Made by a program: the position numbers and the translations under genes. The notes beneath the pieces are model-generated. The model ran no database searches, was not told where the DNA came from, and saw nothing but the letters and a program-made list of their open reading frames with translations. Shown piece by piece: positions 1-9,315 of a DNA stretch of 64,000 nucleotides. The stretch spans positions 4,459,001-4,523,000 of the forward strand of contig NZ_CP155567.1 in the NCBI RefSeq assembly GCF_039696035.1, read 5' to 3'. Position 1 is the first letter of the stretch; each line of letters starts with the position of its first letter. The stretch is from Microbulbifer sp. SAOS-129_SWC. Its GTDB lineage: Bacteria; Pseudomonadota; Gammaproteobacteria; Pseudomonadales; Cellvibrionaceae.

Positions 1-85
1 GGTAAATTCCATGTCAGGACTCATTCTTGCTTCAACCTACGGCGCCCGACCCGGGATCGCCACGCGTGGCAGTGCTATCTGGCAG

Positions 86-307
86 CTACTTTTGTGGAAG
101 ATCGTTACACAACTGGCAGGCGATGCGGTTCCTGTAATTCCTGATTCGCACAACCAGGAAAATGGTGGAGCTGATCAATGACCACAGTATGCCAAACTCG
201 ACGGCATACTCTATCTCCCTGCCTTTGAGGTATTGCACTCCCGAGAAAACAACAAATAACAGCAGGATCATAACGATGGCTTGAAATATCCATTTCTTTA
301 CCGGCAT
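86..307 (-). CDS. Small two-helix membrane protein, function unknown
   Basis: I do not recognise this 73-residue protein. It starts with a short basic stretch (MPVKKW) followed by a hydrophobic helix at about residues 7-24 and a second one at about 38-56. The C-terminus is basic and contains Cys-x2-Cys. I start it at the ATG at 307 because GGGAAG lies 5-7 bases upstream; the longer in-frame extension to 403 has neither a ribosome site nor a membrane-protein character. It lies just downstream of, and on the same strand as, the next gene, with about 50 bases between them, so the two may be co-transcribed. Confidence 0.55.
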   Translation of the reverse strand: MPVKKWIFQAIVMILLLFVVFSGVQYLKGREIEYAVEFGILWSLISSTIFLVVRIRNYRNRIACQLCNDLPQK

Positions 308-359
308 AAGACACTTCCCTGTGAGTTGAAGAGGCGCGGCACGTCGACTCAGATGCTTT

Positions 360-1067
360 TCACTGCTCGCCCGAAATGACTTTTGCGGGGTTGCCCTCTT
401 CATCGAGAAAGACGATCTCCGCCTGCCCGGCCTTCGTCACCTTCAATTCAAGCCGGGCTTTGCCGTCACCATCCAGCAACCGCAGCACCGAGTTTTTGGA
501 TGGGGACTTGCCCAAAAAGACACGCTTGGTAATGGCGTAATCGCCCTGTTCGGACAGACGCGTATCCTTCTCTGAAAACACCGGGCGATCCAGTCCATCC
601 GCCACGTCGTTAAAGGTCAGCCCGGCGAAGTGCTTGCCGCCGTCATCCACCCCCAACAGCTGCATCTGTTGATCCTGCTGGTATCGATCGAAGGTCAAAC
701 TCAAGCCGCTGGAGGGCTTGCCCGCTTTTTCGAGGGCGCCGTTAAAGATCAGCCCACCATTTTCTGTGCCCTCATCATTGAAAAACAACATCCCGGCCAC
801 TGGGCGCGGATGCTTGATTTCCTTGTTTTTGATAAAGGCCCCAGGAAAGCGGCTGCGATTGGAAATCGTCATGCGGATGGTACCATCGGGCTCTTTGATA
901 TTGATCCGCTCGGCGTCAATCACGTCAAATCTGGCGTCGCGATTAGACATGCTCCCCATAAGAATGCCCGACAGGGCGATAATCGTAGCGCCGGCGCAAT
1001 AGAGCGTAAGGCGTCGCTGGGACTTCTTGAGCCTGGATATTTCCTGCTGTAACTCTTTCTGGTCCAA
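360..1067 (-). CDS. Single-pass membrane protein with periplasmic domain, unknown function
   Basis: This encodes 235 residues. The N-terminus has a short charged amphipathic region (about 1-20) and one transmembrane helix at about 21-39, so the remaining 195 residues probably face the periplasm. That part is beta-rich with repeated 'D-G/E-G' turns (DGTIRMTISN, DGDGKARLEL, DEEGNPAK). I do not recognise the family. The start is a TTG at 1067 with GGGG seven bases upstream; no in-frame ATG gives a sensible membrane anchor. The short membrane protein at 86-307 follows on the same strand. No catalytic motif is visible. Confidence 0.6.
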   Translation of the reverse strand: MDQKELQQEISRLKKSQRRLTLYCAGATIIALSGILMGSMSNRDARFDVIDAERINIKEPDGTIRMTISNRSRFPGAFIKNKEIKHPRPVAGMLFFNDEGTENGGLIFNGALEKAGKPSSGLSLTFDRYQQDQQMQLLGVDDGGKHFAGLTFNDVADGLDRPVFSEKDTRLSEQGDYAITKRVFLGKSPSKNSVLRLLDGDGKARLELKVTKAGQAEIVFLDEEGNPAKVISGEQ

Positions 1068-1172
1068 TGTTATACCCCGATATTTTAGTTATCTATTGAA
1101 ACCCGAAAATAGCAATTCTTTGGCCTGAAAGAAACTGGCGTCGGACAAGGCTGCCTTCATTGCTTTTGTATA

Positions 1173-1415
1173 TTATCCGCAGCAGTCATCACCTTGCTGA
1201 ACCGGCGGGCATTTCACTGTCCCAAATGAGCAAAAAACACAGCAATCGCCGGCCTTCGGCTTGAGCAGGGTATGGCAACGCTCGCACTCATAAAAGAAAA
1301 TACAGCAGTCTGTGGGCATGACTTCCACTTTCTGATGCCGGCACTCGGGGCAAGTGATCGTTGATTTCAGGATTAACTTTTCCATCATTTCACTGTGTGA
1401 ATCATATCCATACAC
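1173..1415 (-). CDS. Cys-rich small protein with GDCCVFCS motif
   Basis: An 80-residue (or 71-residue, if started at the ATG at 1388) protein dominated by cysteines: CPEC near residue 22, DCC near 36, CERC near 44, GDCCVFC near 56, then KCPP and a DCCG tail. Two CxxC pairs look like a zinc-ribbon or rubredoxin-type knuckle. The GDCCVFCS(Y/F)G segment is a block I associate with a small conserved bacterial family of unknown function; I recall it near metal-resistance genes, but nothing here confirms that link. No signal peptide is present, so it is probably cytoplasmic and metal-binding. Neither start has a convincing ribosome site. Confidence 0.6.
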   Translation of the reverse strand: MYGYDSHSEMMEKLILKSTITCPECRHQKVEVMPTDCCIFFYECERCHTLLKPKAGDCCVFCSFGTVKCPPVQQGDDCCG

Positions 1416-1541
1416 ACGACCACTTTATTCACGGGCGTGGCCGCGGGTGAATAGTGTTATCCCTATCTGGCCATAATGCCGTGCGGCTGTCACCTGATGA
1501 CCAGCCCTGCGCAATTACATGGCATTACAGCGGGCAAGCCA

Positions 1542-1844
1542 TCAGGCTACCAGCCAGCCCACGCCAGCCAACAATAAGGCGGCCAGGATCACCAGCAGCC
1601 CGTTCACTATCAGCGACTTGGGATAGGTGGCCTCTTTGTACAGCAGCGCGTAGGGGAGCCCGGTAAACGGGCCCAGCACCAGACTCAGCAGGCCCCAGCC
1701 CCAGCGGTTGTTGCCCAGCGCCGTGAGTGCGGCCATCAGCCCGCCAAGCCAGCACAGGGTGAAGCCGACCACGAACACGATAAATGCCGCGATCATCCAC
1801 CACGGGTTGGCCAAATAGATCTCGAGAAGTTGCTGTTCCGTCAT
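1542..1844 (-). CDS. Small multi-pass membrane protein, unknown function
   Basis: This 100-residue protein begins MTEQQLLEIY and contains three or four hydrophobic helices, at about residues 14-34, 34-60 (Gly- and Trp-rich, with WGWGLLSLVLGPF) and 77-99. The middle part resembles small inner-membrane proteins that carry a 'GPF-x-GLPYALLY' turn, but I cannot name a family. The ATG at 1844 is chosen because the frame upstream is low-complexity and would run through unrelated sequence. It follows the macro-domain gene on the same strand after about 120 bases. Confidence 0.55.
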   Translation of the reverse strand: MTEQQLLEIYLANPWWMIAAFIVFVVGFTLCWLGGLMAALTALGNNRWGWGLLSLVLGPFTGLPYALLYKEATYPKSLIVNGLLVILAALLLAGVGWLVA

Positions 1845-1962
1845 TGTTAGAGTTTCACCAACGCCAGGGACTGCGGGCGCTGGTCCCGCGAGGAAATTCA
1901 CTCCATTGTGACGCAATCGGCGCTGTAGCCCAACTCCCGGCCCGCCGCCGCCGTGAAACACA

Positions 1963-2484
1963 TCAGGTGTCGGCAAAAAACTGCCGCTGTACCCGCCGCC
2001 ATTCCGCCAGTGCCGCGCGCGTGTGCAGGCACACCCGGATCTGCTCGAATTCCGTCGCGCGCCGCTGCAGCACCTCCAGCGCCTGGTGCGCGGCGATGGT
2101 GTGTGGAAAGCGGTTGGTGCCGGCACCCAGCGCCGGGAACAGCAGGCTCTCGAGACCTTTTTGCCGGGCCAGGTCGAGCACACTCTCGTAACACTGGCGC
2201 AGCTGCACGAGTGCTTGTGCACCCCACTGATCACCACTGCTCCACTGCGGTGTCACCGTGTGCAGCAGGTAGGTCACTGGCAAGCCATAGGCGCGGGTTG
2301 CGCGCGCTTCACCCGGGCCACACTCCGTTTGCTGCGCACAGGCGGCCACCAGCGCTGTGCCGCCGCGATCAAATATCTGCGCCGACAGGCCGCGCCCGCG
2401 TACCAGGTGCTTGTGCGCCGGGCACACCAGTGCCCGGGCGCGCAAAGACAGAATATCGCCACTTGTCAGTTCTATCGTCGTCAC
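1963..2484 (-). CDS. Macro-domain protein (ADP-ribose binding)
   Basis: 173 residues that match a stand-alone macro domain. The family binds ADP-ribose or its derivatives and often hydrolyses ADP-ribose esters or O-acetyl-ADP-ribose. The visible landmarks are the first strand ending in DIL, the loop 'LVCPAHKHLVRGRGLSAQIF' in the position of the usual VN-A-AN...GGG-V-A-I stretch, and the 'FPALGAGTNRFP' loop in place of the usual PAI-S-G-x-Y-G-P. The Asn-rich ADP-ribose loop is divergent (CPAHKHL), so hydrolase activity is uncertain. I start it at a GTG at 2484 with a GAG at proper spacing; the upstream extension looks non-coding. Confidence 0.7.
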   Translation of the reverse strand: MTTIELTSGDILSLRARALVCPAHKHLVRGRGLSAQIFDRGGTALVAACAQQTECGPGEARATRAYGLPVTYLLHTVTPQWSSGDQWGAQALVQLRQCYESVLDLARQKGLESLLFPALGAGTNRFPHTIAAHQALEVLQRRATEFEQIRVCLHTRAALAEWRRVQRQFFADT

Positions 2485-2709
2485 GTTTGCTCGATCTGTG
2501 TGTTGGCCTGCACAAACTTTAGTTCGGAATGGCCGGCGCCACTTTGGCGATGGGACGAATCGCCATATACTGACCGCACCCATCACCGCGGTTTGCACAT
2601 CGGTACCAGTGGCGGCCAGGTCGAGAGAAAGAACAACAACGGTAATGCGCCCCGGGCGGCGCAGGCGGCGCCGGATGGGGGCACGGCCCGCACACAGACA
2701 GGGACTCCC

Positions 2710-3789
2710 ATGACTTCAGGGCACCACGATCACCTGACCTTGCGCGACCCACTGGAAGAGGCGCGCCAGCTGGAATTGCGCCGACGCGTCCAGGCATCCG
2801 GCTATATGCTGATTTTCTGTCTGGCGATTACCGGCGCCATGGCTGCGGTGGCACTGACCGGCGGCGACCTGTGGCAGGCCACCACACTGTTCGGCGTAGC
2901 GGCGCTGATCCTCGCCGCCTATATCACCGTCAACCTGGCCGGGCCCAGCCGCGCCACACCAATGCTGGTCGGCGCGCTGCTGCTGGTGCTGTATTTTTAC
3001 CTGCTGCTGTCCGGCGGCGTGAACAATACCGGCCTGATGTGGGCGGTGATGCTGGTGCCCGGCTTTATCAACCTGTACGGCTACAAGGGCGGCACCGCCA
3101 CGCTAGTCGCGATCGGCGGCGCCACCGCGCTGGTGCTCTTCTACCCCGATTTTCCCGGCCTCACCGCCGATTACGACACCGGTTATCGGGCGCGCTTTCT
3201 CGCCGTGTTCGGTGCCCTGACCGCCCTGACCGCGCTGCTCGACAGCAGCCGCCACCAGACCCAGCAACTGTTGCAGCGGCTCACCCAGGAACTGGAGAGC
3301 CACGCCAGCACCGACGCGCTCACCGGCCTCGCCAACCGCCGTGAGGCATATCGCGCCATGAACGAGCTGGAGCGGCGCAACCGCCACCTGGCGGGGCGCT
3401 ACGCGGTACTGATCGGCGACCTGGACAACTTCAAGTTCATCAACGATACCTACGGCCACGCCTTCGGCGACCGGGTCCTGCAGGACGTGGCGGAAGCCCT
3501 GCGCGACAACACCCGCGCCGACGATATCGTCGCGCGCTGGGGCGGCGAGGAATTCCTGGTGCTGCTGCCCAACACCGACCTCAACGGCGCCGGCATACTC
3601 GCGGAAAAACTGCGCGGCAGAGTGGAAGCCCTGAGCCAGCGCTACAATCCGCCGGTGACCATCTCCATCAGCTTCGGCGTGGCCGAGGGCGACCCGGCCA
3701 CCGCCACCCATGGCCAGCTGCTGGCCGAGGCCGACGCGCGCATGTACCGCGCCAAGGACAGCGGGCGCAACAAGGTAGTAGCGGTGTAA
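2710..3789 (+). CDS. Membrane diguanylate cyclase (GGDEF)
   Basis: A 359-residue diguanylate cyclase that should make cyclic di-GMP from two GTP. About six hydrophobic helices fill residues 33-178 as an N-terminal membrane sensor module, followed by a short coiled linker and a GGDEF domain at about 190-355. The active-site loop is WGGEEF at about 277-282, a functional variant. Four conserved residues RADD sit five residues before it, matching the RxxD inhibitory site that gives product feedback. 'DLDNFKFINDTYGHAFGD' is the metal/base-binding region. I use the ATG at 2710; the frame stays open far upstream but reads as a shadow of the opposite strand. Confidence 0.9.
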   Translation: MTSGHHDHLTLRDPLEEARQLELRRRVQASGYMLIFCLAITGAMAAVALTGGDLWQATTLFGVAALILAAYITVNLAGPSRATPMLVGALLLVLYFYLLLSGGVNNTGLMWAVMLVPGFINLYGYKGGTATLVAIGGATALVLFYPDFPGLTADYDTGYRARFLAVFGALTALTALLDSSRHQTQQLLQRLTQELESHASTDALTGLANRREAYRAMNELERRNRHLAGRYAVLIGDLDNFKFINDTYGHAFGDRVLQDVAEALRDNTRADDIVARWGGEEFLVLLPNTDLNGAGILAEKLRGRVEALSQRYNPPVTISISFGVAEGDPATATHGQLLAEADARMYRAKDSGRNKVVAV

Positions 3790-3995
3790 GGCTGGAGCCG
3801 GGACGCGGGTAGGGTGCGCCACACCCACCGCCGGAGTGTCCCTGTCCCATTAATGATGCGCACCGCGCACCCGCCCGTTCGAGCACTTGCGGAACCCGTT
3901 CACACCGTCGAAATTGGCGTCTTATCCAACTTCCCCCCGATGGCCGGGAGTTAGAATGCGTGCCAGCCCGCCATAACAATAACGGGGCCGCAAGC

Positions 3996-5936
3996 ATGCA
4001 CAGCCAACCGGCGGATATCGCCACTACACCGACATCCTGGCCGCGCGCCCTGCGCGCGCGACTGCCGCGCCTGCAATTGGTGCTGACGCGGCACAACTGC
4101 CTCTACGCATTGCTCTACGCGCTGATTTTTTTCGGCGCCTGGTTGCGCGTCGACTATATCGTGCAGTTCAACCCGGTCGATCATCTGTGGAGCGATCCGC
4201 AGCGCCACTGGGAGCAGGGCATCGATGCACTGCGCGCCGACCCCATGGCGCTGACCGATCCGGTGCTGTTCCAGCTGTACATCGGCGCGCTGGCCAAGCT
4301 CACGCTGCAAAACCCCTTACTGGTCGCCTTCTACACCGCACTGCTGTCGCTGCTGACCCCGTGGCTCTGGTACCGCTTCCTGCGCGAACTGCAACCCAGC
4401 CGCCTGCTCGCCACGGCCGGCTGGGCCGCGCTGGCGCTGCTGCCGTCGTGGATCGCCATCTACGGCTATTTCATGCAGGAGACGCTGCTGCTGCCACTGT
4501 TGGGCGGCGCGCTGTGGGCCAGCTGGCGCTGCAAGCGCAAGCAGACACTCGGCAGCTTCCTGCTGATGGCGCTGCTGTGGGCGCTCGCCGGCCTGACCCG
4601 CGGCATCGCCATTCCACTGGCGGCGGTGATCTGCAGCTGGCTGTGGCTGGAACAGGGCGACAAGTGGCGCAAGGCCGCTTACGCCGTGTTGCTGCTCGGC
4701 CTGATCCTCGGCCCGCTGACGGTGCGCGGCTATCAACAGCTGGGCATCTTCGCCCCGCACGGCAACGGCAAACTGGTGTCCCTCTACACCCGCTCCGGCA
4801 ACAAGGAGATCAGTATCCATTACCGGCGCGGCGGCCAGCAGTGGAATTACTGGTTCGCCTCACCCACCAGCGAAGCGCCGCTGGCGCCGCTGTCCGACTG
4901 GCGCAGCGCGCGCCGCGGCACCGCCGAGATCAGCATCGATCTGGAGCGCGGCAACGCCGACTGGCAGGCGGCCGCGGAAAAATACCCGCTGACACTGTCG
5001 CGCTACCTGTGGATAACCGGCGAGAACCTGGTCTACCTGTTTTTCGGCCCCTCCTGGCCGGACCAGAATCGCGCGCGCGGGCTCGACCGTGTCAATATCC
5101 AGCTGCGCTGGCTGTGGGCACCGCTGGCACTGCTGGTACTTGTCGGGGCCATCGCCTGCCGGCGCCGCCTGCGCGGGCAGTGGCTGCTGCCGGCGCTGCT
5201 GCTGGCATGGTTTGTGGTGCAGGGACTGCTGCCGATTTCCGTCAACGAGGGCCGCTACCGCAAGCCCGCGGAGGGGCTGCTGATCGCGCAGGCGGTCCTG
5301 CTGCTGTCGCTGCGCCGGCGCCGCGATGGCGCAGACAGGGAAACAGACGCGCGCGCGACCGACGGCGGCAATGCGCGGCCACACTATCCCAGCGTCGCCA
5401 CACTGACCGCCGCCGGCCTGCTGGCAGCCACCGGCGGCGCCGCGCTGTGGCAACAACAGGCGCTGGCGCATCAACTGGCCGACAGCGGCCGTATTTACCT
5501 GAGCCAGCTGCACGCAGACTTCCAGCGCCAGGGGTGGGGTCACCTGGGCCGCGATCGCAGTGTCGCGCAGGGGCCGCTGCGCATTAACGGGCGCGATTAC
5601 CGCCGCGGTCTCGGCGTGCACGCGCCCAGCGAGCTGCGCTACCGCATTCCGGCCGGCGCGCACTACTTCTACAGCCGCTTCGGTCTCGACGATGACGGCC
5701 GCCGCGGCCTGGTGCGCTTCGCCGTCGAGCTGGACGGGCGCAGCGTCTACGACAGTGGCGCCACCCGCTGGGGCAAGCCGGGGCAACTGCTGCTGCCGCT
5801 CCACGGTGCCGACACGCTGACACTGCGCGTGGAGCCGCTCGGCAGCCGCGATTTCGACCACGCCGCCTGGATCGGCGCGCGCTTCCTGACCGTCGCGCCG
5901 GACACAGCGCCGATGGAAGACGGAGCCGCGCAATGA
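3996..5936 (+). CDS. Polytopic glycosyltransferase with C-terminal NPCBM-like domain
   Basis: This encodes about 646 residues. The first ~500 form a multi-pass membrane protein with about ten helices and an early Asp pair (LRVDYIVQFNPVDH), typical of GT-C lipid-linked sugar transferases that work on the periplasmic face. Residues about 510-635 are soluble and match an NPCBM-type carbohydrate-binding module: 'INGRDYRRGLGVHAPSELRY', then 'FSRFGLDDDG'-like and 'VRFAVELDGRSVYDS' strands. It overlaps gtrA by four bases and is followed by a GtrB-like gene, so it fills the position of the serotype-specific Gtr enzyme that moves an undecaprenyl-linked sugar to a surface glycan. A GTG 12 codons upstream is a second possible start. 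Confidence 0.75.
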   Translation: MHSQPADIATTPTSWPRALRARLPRLQLVLTRHNCLYALLYALIFFGAWLRVDYIVQFNPVDHLWSDPQRHWEQGIDALRADPMALTDPVLFQLYIGALAKLTLQNPLLVAFYTALLSLLTPWLWYRFLRELQPSRLLATAGWAALALLPSWIAIYGYFMQETLLLPLLGGALWASWRCKRKQTLGSFLLMALLWALAGLTRGIAIPLAAVICSWLWLEQGDKWRKAAYAVLLLGLILGPLTVRGYQQLGIFAPHGNGKLVSLYTRSGNKEISIHYRRGGQQWNYWFASPTSEAPLAPLSDWRSARRGTAEISIDLERGNADWQAAAEKYPLTLSRYLWITGENLVYLFFGPSWPDQNRARGLDRVNIQLRWLWAPLALLVLVGAIACRRRLRGQWLLPALLLAWFVVQGLLPISVNEGRYRKPAEGLLIAQAVLLLSLRRRRDGADRETDARATDGGNARPHYPSVATLTAAGLLAATGGAALWQQQALAHQLADSGRIYLSQLHADFQRQGWGHLGRDRSVAQGPLRINGRDYRRGLGVHAPSELRYRIPAGAHYFYSRFGLDDDGRRGLVRFAVELDGRSVYDSGATRWGKPGQLLLPLHGADTLTLRVEPLGSRDFDHAAWIGARFLTVAPDTAPMEDGAAQ

Positions 5937-6331
5937 CAACGACACTGCTCCAGCGACTGCTGCAATGGCGCTTCACCCGCTTCGCGCTGGTGGGCGGCGG
6001 CGCCACGCTGCTGCAATACCTGCTACTGGTATTGCTGGTGGAGGCATTGCACGCGCCAGAGGTGGCCGCCTCCGCCGCCGCCTTCAGCCTGTCGGCACTG
6101 GCCAATTACTGGCTCAACTACCACTTCACCTTTGCCAGCCAGCGGCTTCACCGCCAGGCGTTGCCGCGCTTTGCGCTGGTGGCCCTGACCGGGCTCGCGG
6201 TCAACACCGCCTGTTTCGCCGCGCTGCTGCCGCTGCTGCCGTACCTGGCGGCGCAGGTGGTTGCCACCGCGGTCACCCTGGTCGGCAACTTCGCCCTGCA
6301 ACACCTATGGATTTATCGGAGGGAATCATGA
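5933..6331 (+). CDS. GtrA-family membrane protein
   Basis: 132 residues with four hydrophobic helices (about 17-37, 43-62, 79-99 and 100-122) and the GtrA family pattern FALVGGGAT near the N-terminus and a C-terminal 'NFALQHLWIYRR'. GtrA proteins are thought to flip undecaprenyl-phosphate-linked sugars across the inner membrane. The gene overlaps both neighbours through ATGA junctions, which implies translational coupling in a three-gene unit with the upstream glycosyltransferase and the downstream GtrB-like enzyme. Confidence 0.85.
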   Translation: MTTTLLQRLLQWRFTRFALVGGGATLLQYLLLVLLVEALHAPEVAASAAAFSLSALANYWLNYHFTFASQRLHRQALPRFALVALTGLAVNTACFAALLPLLPYLAAQVVATAVTLVGNFALQHLWIYRRES

Positions 6332-7344
6332 GCGCCCAGCCGGCCGTACCCAGCGTCGCCATCGTCGTACCCTGTTACAACGAGGAGGAAATCCTGCGCG
6401 ACACCTGCGCCGAACTGCTGCAGCTGCTCGCGCGACTCGAGCGCGACGGCACGGCCAGCGCCACCTCGAAACTCTACCTGGTGGACGACGGCAGCCATGA
6501 CGACACCTGGGCACTGATGGAAGCCATCGCCGCGCGCGAACCGCAAGTAGTGGCAGTGCGCCTGTCGCGCAATCGCGGCCACCAGAACGCGCTGCATGCG
6601 GGCCTGGCGCAGACGGTGGAGGACGCGGTGATCAGTATCGACGCGGACCTGCAGGACGGCGCCGACAATATTGTTGCGATGCTCGAACATTTCCGCGATG
6701 GCAGCGAGGTGGTCTACGGCGTGCGCACCGGGCGCGCCAGCGATACGTTGTTCAAGCGCTTCACCGCCGAGGGCTATTACCGGGTGATGGAGCGGCTCGG
6801 CGTGGATCTGGTCTTCAACCATGCGGATTTCCGTCTGCTGTCGCGCCGCGCCCTCGACGCGCTGCTGCAGTACCCGGAGGCCAACCTGTTTCTGCGCGGT
6901 ATGGTGCGCGAGCTGGGCTTTCGCTCCTCGCAGGTGGAATACGAGCGGCGCGAGCGCGCCGCCGGCGAGAGTAAGTACCCACTGCGGCGCATGCTGTCAC
7001 TGGCGTGGAGCGGCATTACCGCGTTTTCCAGCGCGCCGCTGCGCGCCATTACCGTGCTGGGGCTGTGTGCCAGCGCTTTCTCGTTCGCGGTGATCGCCTG
7101 GGTGCTGGTCACGCGCCTGTTCACCGATAACGCAGTGCCGGGCTGGGCATCGATCCTGTTGCCGCTGCTGTTTATCGGCAGTGTGCAGCTGCTGTGCCTG
7201 GGTGTGATCGGCGAGTACATCGCCAAGCTGTACGAAGAGGTCAAGCAGCGCCCCCGCTACCATATCGACCAGGTCCGGCATGCACCGGGCAGCGACGTGC
7301 GCAGCGCAGACAAGACGCCGGCGGCCGCCTCCGAACCGGCCTGA
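6328..7344 (+). CDS. GtrB-like polyprenyl-phosphate glycosyltransferase (GT2)
   Basis: 338 residues. The N-terminal GT-A domain has the family motifs: 'VVPCYNEEE' near residue 13, 'VDDGSHDD' near 52 and the metal-binding DAD in 'SIDADLQDG' near 104. Two C-terminal helices at about 235-262 and 270-293 anchor it in the inner membrane, as in bactoprenol or dolichol glucosyl/mannosyl transferases. It should load a sugar from a nucleotide donor onto undecaprenyl phosphate for GtrA and the upstream transferase. A strong GGAGGG lies just upstream of the ATG, and the start overlaps the gtrA stop. A Pro/Ala-rich tail follows the second helix. Confidence 0.88.
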   Translation: MSAQPAVPSVAIVVPCYNEEEILRDTCAELLQLLARLERDGTASATSKLYLVDDGSHDDTWALMEAIAAREPQVVAVRLSRNRGHQNALHAGLAQTVEDAVISIDADLQDGADNIVAMLEHFRDGSEVVYGVRTGRASDTLFKRFTAEGYYRVMERLGVDLVFNHADFRLLSRRALDALLQYPEANLFLRGMVRELGFRSSQVEYERRERAAGESKYPLRRMLSLAWSGITAFSSAPLRAITVLGLCASAFSFAVIAWVLVTRLFTDNAVPGWASILLPLLFIGSVQLLCLGVIGEYIAKLYEEVKQRPRYHIDQVRHAPGSDVRSADKTPAAASEPA

Positions 7345-7376
7345 CTCCACCACCACGCGCACAGCCGTGACACGCG

Positions 7377-9266
7377 TCAGATGGAAATCTGCGAACCCAG
7401 TTCGATCACGCGGTTGGACGGAATGCCGTAGAAATCCACCGCGCTGCTGGCATTGCGCGCCATGATGCTGAACAGCCACTCACGCCACAGGGCCATGCCG
7501 CTGGGCACCGCCAGCACCGGGATGACCTTCTCGCGGCTGAGGAAATATGAGGCCTGCTCGGGGTCCACACGCAGCCGCCGCAGCGCATCGAGACGACGCA
7601 GCTCGGTGGCGATATCCGGCTGCTCCATAAAGCCGTAGTGCAGGATCAGGCGGTAACTGTCGTGCCCGAGGGAGGTCAGGCTGTAGCGGTACTGTGGCGC
7701 CACCCGCGGCTGCCTGCCCGCCGTCACGGTGATAAACAGCATCCGCTCGTGCACCACCTTGTTGTGTTTCAGGTTGTGCAGCAGCGCCCGGGGCACATAC
7801 TGCGGCCGGGCATTCAGAAAAATGGCGGTACCCGGCACGCGCAGCGGTGGCTCGCGAAACAGTTCCGACAGAAAATCCTCGAGACGCCGCTCCTGATGGC
7901 TGAGCTTGCGCGCCAATACTTTTTTTCCCTGCCACCAGGTCACCATCAACAGCAGTATTACCGCGCCCAGTACCAGCGGAAACCAGCCACCGTGGGCAAT
8001 TTTCAGCAGGCTGGCAGTAAAGAACGCCAGGTCCACGCAACCAAACAACAGCAGCGCCAACACGCACGGCAGCACCCCGTAGTGCCAGCGATAGCGATAC
8101 ACAAAAAAGGCCAGGAACGTCGTCACCAGCATGGTGCCGGTCACCGCCACGCCGTAAGCGGAGGCAATATTGGCGGAACTCCCGAAGCCCAGCACCGCGG
8201 CGACCACCAGCAACGCCAGCGCCCGGTTCACCCCCGGGATATACACCTGACCGATCAGCTGCGACGAGGTGTGGCGCACGGCCATGCGCGGCAGGTAGCC
8301 GAGCTGGATGGCCTGCCGGGTCAGGGAAAAGGCACCGGATATACAGGCCTGCGAGGCGATTACCGTCGCCGCTGTGGCCAGCAGCACCATGGGGAACAGC
8401 GCCCAGCGCGGATACAGGTGATAGAACGGGTTGGTGACGGCGCCGGGATCGCTGATCAGCAGCGCGCCCTGGCCGAGATAGTTGAGCACCAGCGCCGGAA
8501 ATACCAGCCCCAGCCACGCCAGCCGGATCGGCGTGCGGCCGAAATGCCCCATATCGGAATACAGCGCCTCGGCGCCGGTGAACACCAGCACCACCGCACC
8601 GAGCACCGCCAGGGCGGTGAAGCCGCTGTGACCGAGAAACGCCAGTGCATAGAGGGGGTTCAGCGCACCGAGGATCGCCGGGTGCTGCAGCAGCCCGTGC
8701 AGGCCCGCCGCCGCCAGGGCCAGAAACCAGATGGCGGTAATGGGGCCGAACAGCGCACCGACGGTAGCGGTGCCGAAATGCTGCAGTGAAAACAGGACCA
8801 GCAGCACGGCGATGGTTGCCGGGACCACCAGGTTCGCCAGCCCCGGCACTCCGACTTCCAGCCCCTCGATGGCCGACAATACCGAGATCGCCGGCGTGAG
8901 CACCGCATCGCCGTAAAACAGCGCCGCGCCGCACAGGCCGGCCACGGCGATGGTGAGTGCGAGCCTGCGGCGCCGCTTCACCGACGCCTGTGCCAGCGCC
9001 GTCAATGCCATGATGCCGCCCTCGCCGCGGTTGTCCGCACGCAGGATCAGCACGATGTACTTGATCGTCACCACCACCACCAGCGCCCAGAATATCAGTG
9101 ACACGGCGCCGAAAATATTTTCCGCCGCCAACGGCAGGCCCTGTTGTGGATGGAAAATCTGCCGGAACGCATACAGCGGGCTGGTGCCGATATCGCCGTA
9201 CACCACGCCGAGCGCGGCGAGGGTGAGGGCGGGGGTGCCGGGTTGGTTGCCAGTGGAGTCAGCCAT
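7377..9266 (-). CDS. kup: Kup-type potassium uptake permease
   Basis: 629 residues, close to the usual length of Kup/Trk-D low-affinity K+ transporters. The diagnostic N-terminal 'LGVVYGDIGTSPLYAFRQIF' is intact at about 17-36, followed by about twelve hydrophobic helices and a cytoplasmic C-terminal domain of about 170 residues containing 'GYxEQPDI'-like sequence. The start is the ATG at 9266 (MADSTGN); 14 codons of open frame upstream have no ribosome site. The gene runs convergent with the GtrB-like gene (32 bases apart) and lies upstream on its own strand of nothing obvious, so it is probably monocistronic. Confidence 0.92.
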   Translation of the reverse strand: MADSTGNQPGTPALTLAALGVVYGDIGTSPLYAFRQIFHPQQGLPLAAENIFGAVSLIFWALVVVVTIKYIVLILRADNRGEGGIMALTALAQASVKRRRRLALTIAVAGLCGAALFYGDAVLTPAISVLSAIEGLEVGVPGLANLVVPATIAVLLVLFSLQHFGTATVGALFGPITAIWFLALAAAGLHGLLQHPAILGALNPLYALAFLGHSGFTALAVLGAVVLVFTGAEALYSDMGHFGRTPIRLAWLGLVFPALVLNYLGQGALLISDPGAVTNPFYHLYPRWALFPMVLLATAATVIASQACISGAFSLTRQAIQLGYLPRMAVRHTSSQLIGQVYIPGVNRALALLVVAAVLGFGSSANIASAYGVAVTGTMLVTTFLAFFVYRYRWHYGVLPCVLALLLFGCVDLAFFTASLLKIAHGGWFPLVLGAVILLLMVTWWQGKKVLARKLSHQERRLEDFLSELFREPPLRVPGTAIFLNARPQYVPRALLHNLKHNKVVHERMLFITVTAGRQPRVAPQYRYSLTSLGHDSYRLILHYGFMEQPDIATELRRLDALRRLRVDPEQASYFLSREKVIPVLAVPSGMALWREWLFSIMARNASSAVDFYGIPSNRVIELGSQISI

Positions 9267-9315
9267 GGTTGAAAGCGATTGGCCCGCGGTACATCGCGCC
9301 CGCGGCAAGCGTTCG

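Noticed and set aside
2023..2709. Upstream extension of the GGDEF protein
   Set aside because: Overlaps the macro-domain gene on the other strand and has no ribosome site; the ATG at 2710 begins the natural N-terminus.
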